A stretch of 64,000 nucleotides of DNA from Pseudomonas sp. DTU12.3. Its GTDB lineage: Bacteria > Pseudomonadota > Gammaproteobacteria > Pseudomonadales > Pseudomonadaceae. Of the stretch, positions 8,237 through 18,674 are shown piece by piece; the first letter of the stretch is position 1, and each line of letters begins with the position of its first letter. The DNA lies in the NCBI RefSeq assembly GCF_004124275.1, contig NZ_CP027218.1, positions 2,731,501-2,795,500 of the forward strand, in the 5' to 3' direction. The notes beneath the pieces were generated by a model that saw nothing but the letters and a program-made list of their open reading frames with translations, searched no databases and was not told where the DNA came from. Made by a program: the position numbers and the translations under genes.

Positions 8237-9505
8237 TCAGAAACGCCAAGTCATGTTGCCGGTCACGGCTTGAATCCAGGCGTTGTCGAACTGACCGGAA
8301 GTTCGCGTGCCCGAAGTGGTTTTGGTCTGATCCACCGGCATATCGCCAAGCCAGACAAGTGCCCAGCTGACGTTGATATCAGTGTCCTTGTTGAGCGCAT
8401 AAGTGGCACCGGTAGCAATGCGCCAGGATTCGCCCATGGGCACGCTGAACGTGCGGTTACCGTCCGAGACAGCACTGCTGTCGTAGGCTACGCCGACATT
8501 CCACAGCAGTTGTCGCGTGGCTTGGTACTGAGCGCCGAGCGCCAGTTGCCAAGTGTCTTTGTAATGGCCGTCGATGGTGGTCGATTGCGCGCCGACGGCG
8601 CTGGTGTCGACCTGCACCGCGACGTCACCGAACTCGGACCAGTCCTGCCAATTGACCGAAGCGAGGAGCGCCCACTGCGGATCGAGTTGCTGGAAAAGGC
8701 TGAGCGTCACGGTTTGCGGCACAGTCATGTCGAGGCGTGTGTCGGTGCCATCCAGTCTCGTCAGCAGTGGTCCGTTGCCCTTGACGTCCAGTCCGTCCTC
8801 GAATTCCAGATCGACCTTGCTGGTGTAGGCCAGACCGATGCGCGTACCGGATTGCGGGGCATAGATCACGCCCACATTTGCACCGAAGCCCCAGTCGTTA
8901 TCCTTGTATTTGAACTGCCCGTCGGCACGGTCGGTCAGGCCGAAAGGCGAGCGGTCGATGGCGGTTTGCGCCTGAAGCATGCCGTACATGGCCTTCACGC
9001 CGACGCCTAGCGACCATTGTTCGTTGAAGCGATAAGCCACGCTGGGCACGAACGACAATCCGGCGAGGCTGGCGTTCTGCGCGAAGTAGCGCCCGGACCA
9101 ATCGTTGTCGTAATTGGCTGCCAGCCCGAAGTCCGCGTAGTTGCCGAAACCTACACCCCAATGTTCATCCAGTTCATGGCTTATAAAAAAGCTGCCACCC
9201 GGAATCGGGTCCAGAGCATTGCCACTGTTGCTGCCTGTGCCGTTGGTGTTGCCGTCGCGATTGAACGACAGGTTGCCGTAGAGCACCTGTAAACCGCCGG
9301 TTATTTGCGTGCCGGGCAGGTAACTCATGCCCGCCGGATTGCTGGCAATGGTCGACGGGCCTTGAGCCCGGGCGGCAGCGCCGGCGTTTGCCAGACCGGT
9401 GTTATCGGTACCGATTTCGTAGAGCATGATGCCGCCGGCGCAAGCCTGCTGACAGCACAGTGCGAGCAGGGTCAGAGTGGGCAGGGTGGTGGTTTTTATC
9501 TGCAT
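8237..9505 (-). CDS. FadL/OmpP1-family outer-membrane transport protein
   Basis: A 422-residue beta-barrel protein. The signal peptide ends near QQACAGG, and the family's N-terminal pattern follows: ...[32 protein letters not shown], matching the plug-region NPA motif. The C-terminus, GNMTWRF, ends in an aromatic residue as expected for barrel assembly. FadL-type channels take up hydrophobic compounds such as long-chain fatty acids or aromatics. The ATG at 9505 has a GAGG ribosome-binding site, so the four upstream codons are left out. The neighbouring arylsulfatase suggests a sulfated or aryl hydrophobic substrate, which is inference. Confidence 0.88.
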   Translation of the reverse strand: MQIKTTTLPTLTLLALCCQQACAGGIMLYEIGTDNTGLANAGAAARAQGPSTIASNPAGMSYLPGTQITGGLQVLYGNLSFNRDGNTNGTGSNSGNALDPIPGGSFFISHELDEHWGVGFGNYADFGLAANYDNDWSGRYFAQNASLAGLSFVPSVAYRFNEQWSLGVGVKAMYGMLQAQTAIDRSPFGLTDRADGQFKYKDNDWGFGANVGVIYAPQSGTRIGLAYTSKVDLEFEDGLDVKGNGPLLTRLDGTDTRLDMTVPQTVTLSLFQQLDPQWALLASVNWQDWSEFGDVAVQVDTSAVGAQSTTIDGHYKDTWQLALGAQYQATRQLLWNVGVAYDSSAVSDGNRTFSVPMGESWRIATGATYALNKDTDINVSWALVWLGDMPVDQTKTTSGTRTSGQFDNAWIQAVTGNMTWRF

Positions 9506-9576
9506 GGAAGACCTCGGCAAATGTCCGCTGGGAGCGTGGGCGACCGGCCTCGGTCACCCATGTTTCGCCTGAAGTG

Positions 9577-11193
<1,617 letters not shown>

Positions 11194-11435
11194 GAGGCGC
11201 TCCTGTGTACTTGCGTAAGTACCGAAGACAGGCCCCCCGACCGTCTTGCAACTGGTTATCCCCCGCAGGAGCGTAGGTTCGATCCCTGAAATAGCCAGTA
11301 TTCTTTTTTCGACGCCAATCAGCGTCTTATGGAAACGGTGATTTTATTTGGCGAATCAGATGAAGAATGTCATGTAAATGACCTTGGTCCCGTTTCCACC
11401 ACCCACCACAACCAAACACCATACTCGGCCAACAG

Positions 11436-11468
11436 GTAGGAGCTGCCGAAGGCTGCGATCTTTTGATC
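11436..11468. repeat. Single REP unit
   Basis: One copy of GTAGGAGCTGCCGAAGG...GATCTTTTGATC, lying in the gap between the sulfatase start and the structured region upstream of the DUF6124 gene. Confidence 0.85.
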
Positions 11469-11589
11469 TCCCCCCGCCAGATCCTTCTACCTCTGGAAGA
11501 CAGCCAAAATGAAAACCTCGCCTAACAGCGTTCTCAACAACAAATACCAGAGCTGTTTAATAGAAGCCTCCGGTAACTACCCAAGCCCT

Positions 11590-11880
11590 ACAACGCCTTG
11601 CGCCGTTGCCTACGACTAAGCCAGAATCCGCCGGCTTGTGCGTCTAGAGCGCGGGTTCTATCGTCTGTCGGTCACTGAAAAGCAGTGATCGGGTTTGGTA
11701 GCCCGTCATAACTAGTCGCATCGCGTACCGTTCGCAGACCGCTTCAGGTCTCTGCTCAATGGTGGCCATGCGCAGGACACCTTCGGGTGTGCCGGGTCCT
11801 AGTTACCGGTCTACCAACCCGCGTATGGCCGCCACCTTCGTTTGGTAGCGAAAGTGAAGGCTCCTTTTTATTAACTAGGA
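11590..11880 (+). ncRNA. Structured leader-like region upstream of DUF6124 gene
   Basis: About 290 bp with no convincing ORF and several strong stems. These include TCACTG-AAAAG-CAGTGA (11672-11688) and ACACC-TTCG-GGTGT (11777-11790, a UUCG tetraloop). CTACCAA (11811-11817) pairs with TTGGTAG (11842-11848). The motif TTTGGTAGC occurs twice (11694 and 11841), so CTACCAA could switch between partners. AGGAC (11774-11778) can alternatively pair with GTCCT (11796-11800). A ribosome-binding site (TAGGAG) follows immediately and leads to the DUF6124 start. Pairing is seen by eye; a regulatory role is inference. Confidence 0.45.
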
Positions 11881-11888
11881 GTTTCACC

Positions 11889-12248
11889 ATGATCAAACCA
11901 ACACCCAACCCACCAGAAACCGACCCCACATCCCCCTACGAATCCCCCGACTCCAAGCGATTCCACGAAGCCGCCGAACGCGCCCTCAACCACTATCTCG
12001 GCCCCGCGCAAATCATGGCCAGCACCCACCAGCCCGAACGCATGTACCTCGCCAACCCGAAGTACGACAACGAATCCCTGCTCGCCAACGCCAGCGAAAC
12101 CCTCGGCTCCGCCAGCGAAATGCTGATCAACTTCGCCGCCATGCTCGACACCTCCCATCGCAAAACCGCCCTGGGCATCGCCCAAGTCGTGATGCTCGGC
12201 GAAATCGCCGTCAACCAAGCGCTGGATAACGTCGAAATCGCCAATTAA
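11889..12248 (+). CDS. DUF6124 (former DUF3077-type) small protein
   Basis: A 119-residue protein beginning MIKPTPNPPETDP, with an acidic, proline-rich N-terminus. A helical part follows (FHEAAERALNHYLG, then LLANASETLGSASEMLINFAAML, and ALGIAQVVMLGEIAVNQALD). This layout matches a Pseudomonas family now labelled DUF6124. No signal peptide or catalytic motif is seen and the function is unknown. The start has a TAGGAG ribosome-binding site. It is preceded by a long structured untranslated region, which suggests post-transcriptional control, and followed by a strong hairpin. Confidence 0.75.
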   Translation: MIKPTPNPPETDPTSPYESPDSKRFHEAAERALNHYLGPAQIMASTHQPERMYLANPKYDNESLLANASETLGSASEMLINFAAMLDTSHRKTALGIAQVVMLGEIAVNQALDNVEIAN

Positions 12249-12258
12249 CCGCCCCCAC

Positions 12259-12280
12259 CGACGAGGGGAAACCCTCGTCG
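12259..12280 (+). terminator. Hairpin after DUF6124 gene
   Basis: A perfect 9-bp stem, CGACGAGGG-GAAA-CCCTCGTCG, with a GNRA tetraloop, lies 10 bp after the stop codon. There is no T-run after it, so it may be a weak terminator or a 3'-end stabiliser. Confidence 0.55.
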
Positions 12281-12387
12281 CAACACGCGGTCTCAACAGC
12301 GCTGGCACAGGGCCACGGCTTGTGCCTCACAGCCTCGGCTGTCACCCTTCGCGCCGTTCTTCAGGGATCAGAACAAGGAATCACGGA

Positions 12388-13929
12388 TTGAGTGGCTACG
12401 TACCTAACCCGCCGAAAAACCATCGCTACGAAGAAGCCAAACCCGTCGATATTCATGCCCAACGTTGGGCTGAGTATGAGAAACATGGGAAAGAACCCGC
12501 GCCTGAGCCTGAGAAAATCGGCATCGCGTTGAGGATTGGGGTTTTCTTTGATGGGACTGGGAACAATGCGAATAACACGGCGGCTGGATTGCTGTGTGGG
12601 GCGCAGCATCCGATTGCGCCGGAAGATATTCCTGCGAGTTGTCAGCCGTATATGAGCGATCCCGACAGTAGTTACGGCAACGATGTCAGCAACGTGAAAA
12701 AGCTGAGCGAACTGTATGAGGCACCGCGACTGGCTGAGGGGGCGGGGCCTCGAAAGAAAGCTTTCGGTATGGTCTACGTCGAAGGCATAGGCACCCGATC
12801 AGGTGAAGAAGACAGTAAATTTGGCGCCGGTACAGGACGTGGCGAAACCGGTGTTGCCGGGCGTGTCCAATCTTCTTTCGCGTTGATCGAACAGCGTATC
12901 ACTGAGGTATTGAATAAAAATCCCGATAGTGAAATTGCGTCGTTGACCTTCGACACGTTTGGCTTCAGTCGCGGTGCGGCAGCCGCCAGACATTTCGCCA
13001 ATGAGATCGTGCGTGGCAAACAAGGCCCTCTGGGCGAGATTCTTCGCAGCAAATCAGATGTCCTCAGTCCTACCTTTGTCGATCAATACAACCGCGACAT
13101 CAATATGGGCTTCATTGGTTTATTCGACACTGTACCGTCGATTGCTGGATGGTCCAATTTAGGCAACATCAAAAGTGCAGTCGCAACAGGGATCAAACTC
13201 TACCTCGACCGACGTTATTTCACCGACGTTGTGCAGTTGGCTGCGCGGGATGAGTGCAGGGCTAACTTCGCTCTTAATCGAGTAGCGATGGATCATCCGG
13301 AAATTGTCTTGCCAGGTGTGCATTCCGATGTTGGGGGCGGTTATCTTGAGGACGCCGAAGAATGTGTGCTCATTAGCCCAATGCAAACTCTAGACATCGG
13401 CAAGTACGCGGATGTCACCACCACATCGGTCTACCAGGATGCGGTCAATGTCAGAAACCAGTGGTTAGCCAACGGCTGGCCTTCCGAAATGCTGGAAGTC
13501 GTTACGCCACCTCCTTTACTGATGCCGATCAGCCCTCAGGATCGACTGAGTCCTCGAGTCAAACGAGTCTATGCCGCCGTTCAACTCAAGCGTCCGGTGA
13601 GTGGATTACTGTCGAGAGTGAGCCTGCGCGTGATGCATCAACTCGCCAAAGCCAAAGGCGTGCGCTTAGAAGACATCCCCGAGACACCAGACTTCGCCGT
13701 TCCTGAAGAACTTCAGCCCATGTGTGATCGTTTTGTCTCCGGCGACTACAGCACCACGCCAGAGGAGGAGCAAATCCTCAAACTCAAGTACATTCACACG
13801 TCCGCCAATTGGAACCATCCGCTTGGCAGGAGAGATGGAAGTGGCATCAGAGCTGTTTATATCAATGCCCCCACGGAAGATGCAATCCGCGTAAAACACC
13901 CACACGTACCCGACTGGACGCTTTGGTAA
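12388..13929 (+). CDS. Type VI lipase effector, Tle1-like (DUF2235)
   Basis: A 513-residue protein with the DUF2235 alpha/beta-hydrolase pattern. VFFDGTGNN is at residues 52-60. The nucleophile elbow GFSRG has Ser194, Asp247 lies in FDTVPS, and the HSDVGGGY motif has His312. Together these give a plausible Ser-Asp-His triad. DUF2235 proteins include Tle1 phospholipases delivered by type VI secretion. The TTG at 12388 is chosen as start because AAGGA lies about 9 bp upstream; no ATG fits better. It overlaps the next gene, a probable immunity lipoprotein, by 1 nt. No vgrG, PAAR, chaperone or T6SS structural gene lies nearby. Its base composition is more mixed than that of its neighbours. Confidence 0.82.
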   Translation: MSGYVPNPPKNHRYEEAKPVDIHAQRWAEYEKHGKEPAPEPEKIGIALRIGVFFDGTGNNANNTAAGLLCGAQHPIAPEDIPASCQPYMSDPDSSYGNDVSNVKKLSELYEAPRLAEGAGPRKKAFGMVYVEGIGTRSGEEDSKFGAGTGRGETGVAGRVQSSFALIEQRITEVLNKNPDSEIASLTFDTFGFSRGAAAARHFANEIVRGKQGPLGEILRSKSDVLSPTFVDQYNRDINMGFIGLFDTVPSIAGWSNLGNIKSAVATGIKLYLDRRYFTDVVQLAARDECRANFALNRVAMDHPEIVLPGVHSDVGGGYLEDAEECVLISPMQTLDIGKYADVTTTSVYQDAVNVRNQWLANGWPSEMLEVVTPPPLLMPISPQDRLSPRVKRVYAAVQLKRPVSGLLSRVSLRVMHQLAKAKGVRLEDIPETPDFAVPEELQPMCDRFVSGDYSTTPEEEQILKLKYIHTSANWNHPLGRRDGSGIRAVYINAPTEDAIRVKHPHVPDWTLW

Positions 13930-14582
13930 TGAAGTTATTTACAGCACTGCTGTGCGCGCTCTTCGTGGCTGGCTGTAATGCCGACCCGCTGTCAGCAAAA
14001 AATGACCCTAAGTCCCCATGGTGGGAACTCGGTTTTACCGAACCCAACTACATGAAAGTTTGGGTTGAAGACACTGCTGTGGAAGACATTAAGGGCAAGA
14101 CGTTTCTGCGCACGGGTGGAGGTTCTGCGTCGGGCGGGTACCCAGAAGATGGTACTGAGTCGGCCCGAGGCTGGGACGGAGTGGGCGCGTCCGCAAAAGC
14201 GGTGGTTGGCGCTGATCTTCCAAAACGAATTTTCGTTCGTTGGCAGTCCATCGTAGAGCCTCAGACCTATCGCGCATGGGTGGACATACCCGAAGAAGCC
14301 AGACAATTGATGCTGACCTCGGTCAACCAGCGCTGCGCGAAAACACCAGAGCAGCGGAGCACCTATATTTCATCGGTCTATTTGGGGTTGGCGCCTGGAG
14401 GGGTTGTGCAGGTTTGGGTCAGAGACGAGTGCCACCATCCGGTCAAAGTCGCGAGAGCACAGGCGGAGATTGAGCCGCTAGGGCCTAGTCAAGGCAAGAA
14501 CCAAGGGCGCTACGCGTATCCTGTCAGCGAAAAGTCCAAGCGGTATATCGAGAAATTTGGCATCCCTTACGGGAGTTGGTAA
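13929..14582 (+). CDS. DUF2931-type lipoprotein, probable immunity protein
   Basis: A 217-residue lipoprotein. The signal peptide MKLFTALLCALFVAGC gives lipobox Cys16. The following segment, PWWELGFTEPNYMKVWVEDTAVEDI, and the later RIFVRWQSIVEPQTYRAWVDIPE fit DUF2931. Its ATG overlaps the effector stop by one base, so the two are translationally coupled. Phospholipase effectors act in the periplasm, and their immunity proteins are usually periplasmic or lipoproteins, which fits. Immunity is inferred from coupling and family, not from a visible mechanism. Confidence 0.75.
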   Translation: MKLFTALLCALFVAGCNADPLSAKNDPKSPWWELGFTEPNYMKVWVEDTAVEDIKGKTFLRTGGGSASGGYPEDGTESARGWDGVGASAKAVVGADLPKRIFVRWQSIVEPQTYRAWVDIPEEARQLMLTSVNQRCAKTPEQRSTYISSVYLGLAPGGVVQVWVRDECHHPVKVARAQAEIEPLGPSQGKNQGRYAYPVSEKSKRYIEKFGIPYGSW

Positions 14583-14593
14583 CCCGTCTGCCA

Positions 14594-14680
14594 ATGAAGC
14601 AAATCATATTAACGTTGAGTGGTTTACTGGTAGCTGCCGCCAATGGCCAATTAGCTCACCAATGCCTAATTTCAATTTGA
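14594..14680 (+). pseudogene. Signal-peptide stub after the immunity gene
   Basis: A 28-codon frame, MKQIILTLSGLLVAAANGQLA..., starts 11 bp after the immunity stop and looks like a secretion signal cut short by a TGA. It overlaps the 3' end of the convergent amine-oxidase gene. Type VI lipase loci often carry several immunity copies in a row, so this may be the remnant of one. A chance frame is also possible. Confidence 0.35.
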
Positions 14681-15753
14681 TGCAGCCTGTTGACCGCCAC
14701 TTGAGCTGCGTCCAGTGCGCCTTCCATGTAGCCATTGTGCTCCAATGAGGCCTCAGTGCCTGATACCAAAAGTACATCCGACCAGACATCTTGGGTAGTA
14801 ATAACGGTGCGCCCGGTGTGATGCACTTGGGTTGCCAAACGATCCCCGTCTGCGGCAGTGAAATCATCCCATGCCCAGTCTTTGATGTAGTGCGCCAGAG
14901 GAGTGGTTGCGGCGGTGCCGAACAGCCGCCCCATTTGCTGAATGCAGGCTGCAAGCAGCGCGCCTTGATCCATCGTCTTTCTGACGGATACAGGTAAGCC
15001 AATAAACCCGAACAATGCGGCGCTGCCTGCTGGGTCGCAGGCGTCATGGATTTCCACCATTGGCCCGATATGGCTTTGAGCCGATCCTGATAAACCAGCC
15101 GCCCTCCAGAACGGCGCTGAGTACAACGCGACATATTTGGCGTGCGCCGCCATCCAGGTCGGGGTCTCGGCCCACTGTGCCATCCGCGAAGCAGCAGTTG
15201 GCGGTTCGAATTCGATGCTCTGAGCCATCAGTCGCAACGGCATTGCACTGATGACATGGGTGAACTCCATGTTTTCCAAAGATGACGATCCATCGGATGC
15301 CATTAAAAAGACTCTGGAGTTGCGTAGCGTCACCTTGGTAATCCGGCAGTTCAGGAGAATGCGCTCAGCGGGCACTTTAGTGGCAAGCGCGTCTATTAAT
15401 TGCTGCACGCCGCTATGGATGCGCATTGAGGTGTTTCCTGATTCCCAGCCAACCATGCGCCTCGGTGGCTGCAGGGATGAGCGCTCCATTAGCGTTGCGC
15501 CCTCTGTATGTTGCGCGAAGGTGGCAATCTCAAGCTCTTCTACCAGCGCAGCCATGCGCGGCTGGAAGTCGGGCCACATCCATGCGGGACCCAAGTCATG
15601 CCTTGGCCCCGGGCCAGGCGTCGATAAAATTCGGCCACCGAGCCGGTCACGAGCCTCAAACAGTTGGTACTCCACGTTCATTTGCGACAACAGGTACGCC
15701 GTGTAAAGGCCGCTGAGACCGCCGCCTATGATTGCTACCTTGACCGTGTTCAT
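14656..15753 (-). CDS. Flavin-dependent amine oxidase
   Basis: A 365-residue protein with the dinucleotide-binding motif AIIGGGLSGL at residues 8-17. The monoamine-oxidase pattern FEARDRLGGRI follows, and the C-terminal FAD motif region (LLVSGTEASLEHNGYMEGAL) includes the GYMEGAL typical of MAO-like enzymes. It should oxidise an amine or related substrate using FAD. It is shorter than typical amine oxidases (about 450 residues), mainly in the substrate domain. It lies 68 bp after an AhpD-like gene and probably belongs to that operon. The substrate is unknown. Confidence 0.85.
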   Translation of the reverse strand: MNTVKVAIIGGGLSGLYTAYLLSQMNVEYQLFEARDRLGGRILSTPGPGPRHDLGPAWMWPDFQPRMAALVEELEIATFAQHTEGATLMERSSLQPPRRMVGWESGNTSMRIHSGVQQLIDALATKVPAERILLNCRITKVTLRNSRVFLMASDGSSSLENMEFTHVISAMPLRLMAQSIEFEPPTAASRMAQWAETPTWMAAHAKYVALYSAPFWRAAGLSGSAQSHIGPMVEIHDACDPAGSAALFGFIGLPVSVRKTMDQGALLAACIQQMGRLFGTAATTPLAHYIKDWAWDDFTAADGDRLATQVHHTGRTVITTQDVWSDVLLVSGTEASLEHNGYMEGALDAAQVAVNRLHQIEIRHW

Positions 15754-15821
15754 GGTGTTCCTCGAAACGAAAACCCGCAGGCCAACTGCTTGATCCTGCG
15801 GGCAGGCTTGTCAGCAGTTGA

Positions 15822-16166
15822 TCACTTGTCGTCGAGTGCTGCGTAGGCGTCCAGCACCCGTGCCGAATAGGTGACGGCCGCTCCAGCATTGAGGGCGATA
15901 GCAACGCCCAGCGCCTCGGCGATCTCTTCGCGCGTAGCACCGTGTTTTGCCGCCGCCTTGGTATGCACCGCGATGCAGCCGTCACAGCGGGTAGTGACGG
16001 CGACCGCCAGGGCGATCAGTTCGTGAGTCTTGGCATCGAGATGACCGGTTTTTGGCCCGGCACCGTCCAGCACTTGTAGGCCCCGAACCGTATCCGGCGA
16101 AAGTTTGGCAAGATCGCCAACGCGGCTTAGGAGTGTTTCCCGATAATCATTCCAATCCATCATCAT
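15822..16166 (-). CDS. Carboxymuconolactone decarboxylase / AhpD-like protein
   Basis: A 114-residue protein with the AhpD-type motif C-x2-C-x3-H at Cys61, Cys64 and His68 (RCDGCIAVH). HELIALAVAV precedes it. Such proteins often reduce peroxides or relay electrons through the cysteine pair; true lactone decarboxylases lack the pair. The start at 16166 has AAAGGAG at good spacing; two further ATGs follow at once. It lies 11 bp after the SDR gene, so the two are likely co-transcribed. Confidence 0.85.
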   Translation of the reverse strand: MMMDWNDYRETLLSRVGDLAKLSPDTVRGLQVLDGAGPKTGHLDAKTHELIALAVAVTTRCDGCIAVHTKAAAKHGATREEIAEALGVAIALNAGAAVTYSARVLDAYAALDDK

Positions 16167-16177
16167 GGCTCGCTCCT

Positions 16178-16951
16178 TTAGATTCGGCCGGCAGTCACAC
16201 CGCCATCGACTGGCAACAAGGTGCCGGTGATCCACGAAGCCTGTTCTGAAGCGAGAAACAACATCGCCTCGGCCACATCCGCTGGCTGGCCGTTACGCCC
16301 CAAAGGGTGGAAGGCATTAAAAGTCGGTAGCACGGCTGCAACCTGATCTTTGTCCATGAAGGTGTTGTAGACCGGTGTCTCCACCACGGCGGGGGCAACG
16401 GTGTTGATGCGGATGTTGCTCGCCGCCAACTCGATGGCCAGATTACGCGTCAGCGCGTGAACGCCAGCGTTCGCCGCTGAGTAAGCAGCCGACGGCGTGG
16501 CACCGATGGCTTGAATGGCCCACAGCGAGCCAGTCTGTACGATGGCTCCGCCGCCGCGTTGTTGCATGGCCTTCGCCGCCGCCTGGGCCATGAAAAATTT
16601 GCCCTTGAGGATGATGTCGACGAAGCCGTCGTATTCCTGCTCGCCCATTTCCAGGAAGGGTTTTGGATTAAAAATGCCGGCATTGTTGATCAGGATATCG
16701 ACGCCACCGAACTCGGCAGTTGCCAACGCGACGAGTGCCTGGGCAGTGGCAGGCTGGGAAATATCGGCGGCGAGTGTGCGCACATTAGTGCCGGTCGGGT
16801 CGATCTGAGCGGCGGCTTTTTCGAGTTTCGCAGCATCACGCCCGGTAATCACTACGCTGGCGCCTTCGGCAACCAACCGCGCTGCGACCTCTTTACCGAT
16901 ACCTGAACCGCCGCCGGTAACGATAGCTACTTTGGAAGAAAATCTTTTCAT
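16178..16951 (-). CDS. Short-chain dehydrogenase/reductase
   Basis: A 257-residue classical SDR. The cofactor motif TGGGSGIG is at about residues 12-19 and NNAG at about 88-91. Catalytic Ser (GSLWAIQ region) and Y-x3-N are present: the usual Y-x3-K reads YSAAN, so the catalytic lysine is replaced by asparagine. That change may weaken or abolish classical activity. AAGGAA precedes the ATG at 16951. It is divergent from the LysR gene at 17118 and heads an operon with the AhpD-like and amine-oxidase genes. Confidence 0.85.
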   Translation of the reverse strand: MKRFSSKVAIVTGGGSGIGKEVAARLVAEGASVVITGRDAAKLEKAAAQIDPTGTNVRTLAADISQPATAQALVALATAEFGGVDILINNAGIFNPKPFLEMGEQEYDGFVDIILKGKFFMAQAAAKAMQQRGGGAIVQTGSLWAIQAIGATPSAAYSAANAGVHALTRNLAIELAASNIRINTVAPAVVETPVYNTFMDKDQVAAVLPTFNAFHPLGRNGQPADVAEAMLFLASEQASWITGTLLPVDGGVTAGRI

Positions 16952-17117
16952 CGTTGTGTTCCTTTTGCTAAAGAGAGGGAGTCGCCGGAATGAACGGGTC
17001 GACTTGGTCACCGGGCCTTTTGGCTGTAATGCTTCGGCATGGCTGCTATTCTTCGCCCAGTACGCAATGGCGACAAATCAGAAGATTTTTCCAATCATTA
17101 AAGAAATTCTTTTCCAT

Positions 17118-18029
17118 ATGACTACGCCAACCTATCTCAATGCACTGCGAGCTTTTGAAGCCGCCGCTCGTCACCAGAGTTTTTCAGCCGCGGCGACGGA
17201 GTTGCATGTCACCTCGGCAGCGGTAGGGCAGCAGGTGCGCACCCTTGAAGCCTGGCTTGGCGTGACGTTGTTCCATCGCGCATCGAGCGGCTCTACGCGT
17301 CTGGTTCCGACCGATGTGGCGAGGGAGGCGCTGCCAGATATACGCGAGGGTTTTGATCGCTTGCGCGCAGGGTTGGAGCGTTTGAAAGAGGGATCGCTTA
17401 ACACTGGCCTGACCGTAACCGTCAGTCCGGCGTTTGCGGCGAAGTGGCTGCTACCCCGTATCGAGCGTTTCCAGCTGGCTCATCCGCAAACCGATGTCCT
17501 GCTGGATACCAACCTGCGCCCGGTGGACTTCGTCGTCCAGGGTGTGGATGTTGGCGTTCGCTATGGCGCCGGACAGTGGCCCGGATTGACGGCCACCAGG
17601 TTGATGGATGAAGAAATGTACCCGGTGTGCGCGCCGGGTTATTCGTTGCTCAAGAAAGGGCGGCTGCCGAAAGGGAAGCTTGCCGAAGCGACATTGATCC
17701 ATGATCTGTCGATGGCGGCTGACCCTGCCTATCCCACTTGGCGTACCTGGCTCGATGCCGCAGGCTACGCGGATATCAATGCCGATCATGGCCTGCGCAT
17801 CAATAACTCGGCGGCGGTCTTGCAAGCAGCGGTTGACGGGCAGGGATTGGCGCTGGGGCGCAGTGTGATGGTGCGCGAGGATTTGGCGGCGGGGCGGCTG
17901 ATCCGCCCCTTCGGTGAAACCACTTGTCCGCTCGCATTTGCCTATTACGTGGTTCACCGTCCAGAAGTGGCGGAGTTGGCGAAGATCAAGGCGTTCCGCG
18001 ACTGGTTGATCAGCGAAGCCGACGCTTGA
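17118..18029 (+). CDS. LysR-family regulator, GcvA-like
   Basis: A 303-residue regulator. The HTH is at about residues 5-60 (LNALRAFEAAARHQSFSAAATELHVTSAAVGQQVRTLE), in the style of the GcvA subgroup. The effector domain is at about residues 90-300. The ATG at 17118 gives the standard start; the upstream open frame reads poorly. It is divergent from the SDR/AhpD/amine-oxidase operon with 166 bp between, so it probably controls it. No specific T-N11-A site could be singled out by eye. Confidence 0.88.
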   Translation: MTTPTYLNALRAFEAAARHQSFSAAATELHVTSAAVGQQVRTLEAWLGVTLFHRASSGSTRLVPTDVAREALPDIREGFDRLRAGLERLKEGSLNTGLTVTVSPAFAAKWLLPRIERFQLAHPQTDVLLDTNLRPVDFVVQGVDVGVRYGAGQWPGLTATRLMDEEMYPVCAPGYSLLKKGRLPKGKLAEATLIHDLSMAADPAYPTWRTWLDAAGYADINADHGLRINNSAAVLQAAVDGQGLALGRSVMVREDLAAGRLIRPFGETTCPLAFAYYVVHRPEVAELAKIKAFRDWLISEADA

Positions 18030-18035
18030 GCAGGA

Positions 18036-18671
18036 TCAAGGCGCAGTGCATCGCTTGATCCACAAACGTGTGCCGGCTTGCCCGGCTTGCGCTTGCAGGG
18101 GCATGCCTCTGGGCAGGCGAAGCCAGGTCATTCGCTCAAGCAGATCCTTGCCTTCAACGATGGATCCGGCCAGTGCCAGAACTTCCATCCCGTAAGGGTT
18201 GGCTAAAGACAGCAATGCGCCAGCCTCCAATCGCTCAAGCTTGACTTGCTCGCTAGTGCTACAGAACAGCAACTGTGCAGATGACGTGTCATCTTCGCGC
18301 TCAGACTGCACAACGCATTCCTGGGTATCTTGCGGATCGAACTGTTGCAGCCTCAAAAATATCACGCAGCCCTGGTCGGAGCGTGGGGCGTGCCGGCTAC
18401 CTGGAGGGTTGCGAACGTAAGTACCGGCAGGGTAATCGCCTCTCTCGTCCTGGAGCGTGCCCTCAAGAACGAAGAACTCTTCGCCACCGGGGTGGCTATG
18501 TACAGGGAACACGCTTCCGGCTGCGTACTTTACTAGCGAGGTTGCTCGGGCCTTTTCTCCTCCGACACGATAGAGCATGCGTCGCTCAACGCCGGAGGAG
18601 GGAGAGGGCACCCACGGCAGGAGTGCCCCATGCACCAGCGTGCGATGATCGAGATCAGTGTTCAATTGCAT
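18036..18671 (-). CDS. Cupin protein, ChrR-type
   Basis: A 211-residue protein with a double-cupin layout. The metal-binding motif VHSHPGGEEFFVLEG is at about residues 57-71, with His and Glu ligands, and a second, weaker barrel begins near residue 140. This matches the ChrR-like cupin family, whose best-known member is the zinc-binding anti-sigma factor ChrR. The N-terminal zinc domain of true anti-sigma factors is absent and no sigma factor is adjacent. It lies 3 bp after the upstream SDR gene and is co-transcribed with it. Confidence 0.78.
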   Translation of the reverse strand: MQLNTDLDHRTLVHGALLPWVPSPSSGVERRMLYRVGGEKARATSLVKYAAGSVFPVHSHPGGEEFFVLEGTLQDERGDYPAGTYVRNPPGSRHAPRSDQGCVIFLRLQQFDPQDTQECVVQSEREDDTSSAQLLFCSTSEQVKLERLEAGALLSLANPYGMEVLALAGSIVEGKDLLERMTWLRLPRGMPLQAQAGQAGTRLWIKRCTAP

Positions 18672-18674
18672 GGC

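Noticed and set aside
12388..14582. A complete type VI secretion cluster
   Set aside because: Only an effector-immunity pair is present; no structural, VgrG, Hcp or PAAR gene lies in the window.
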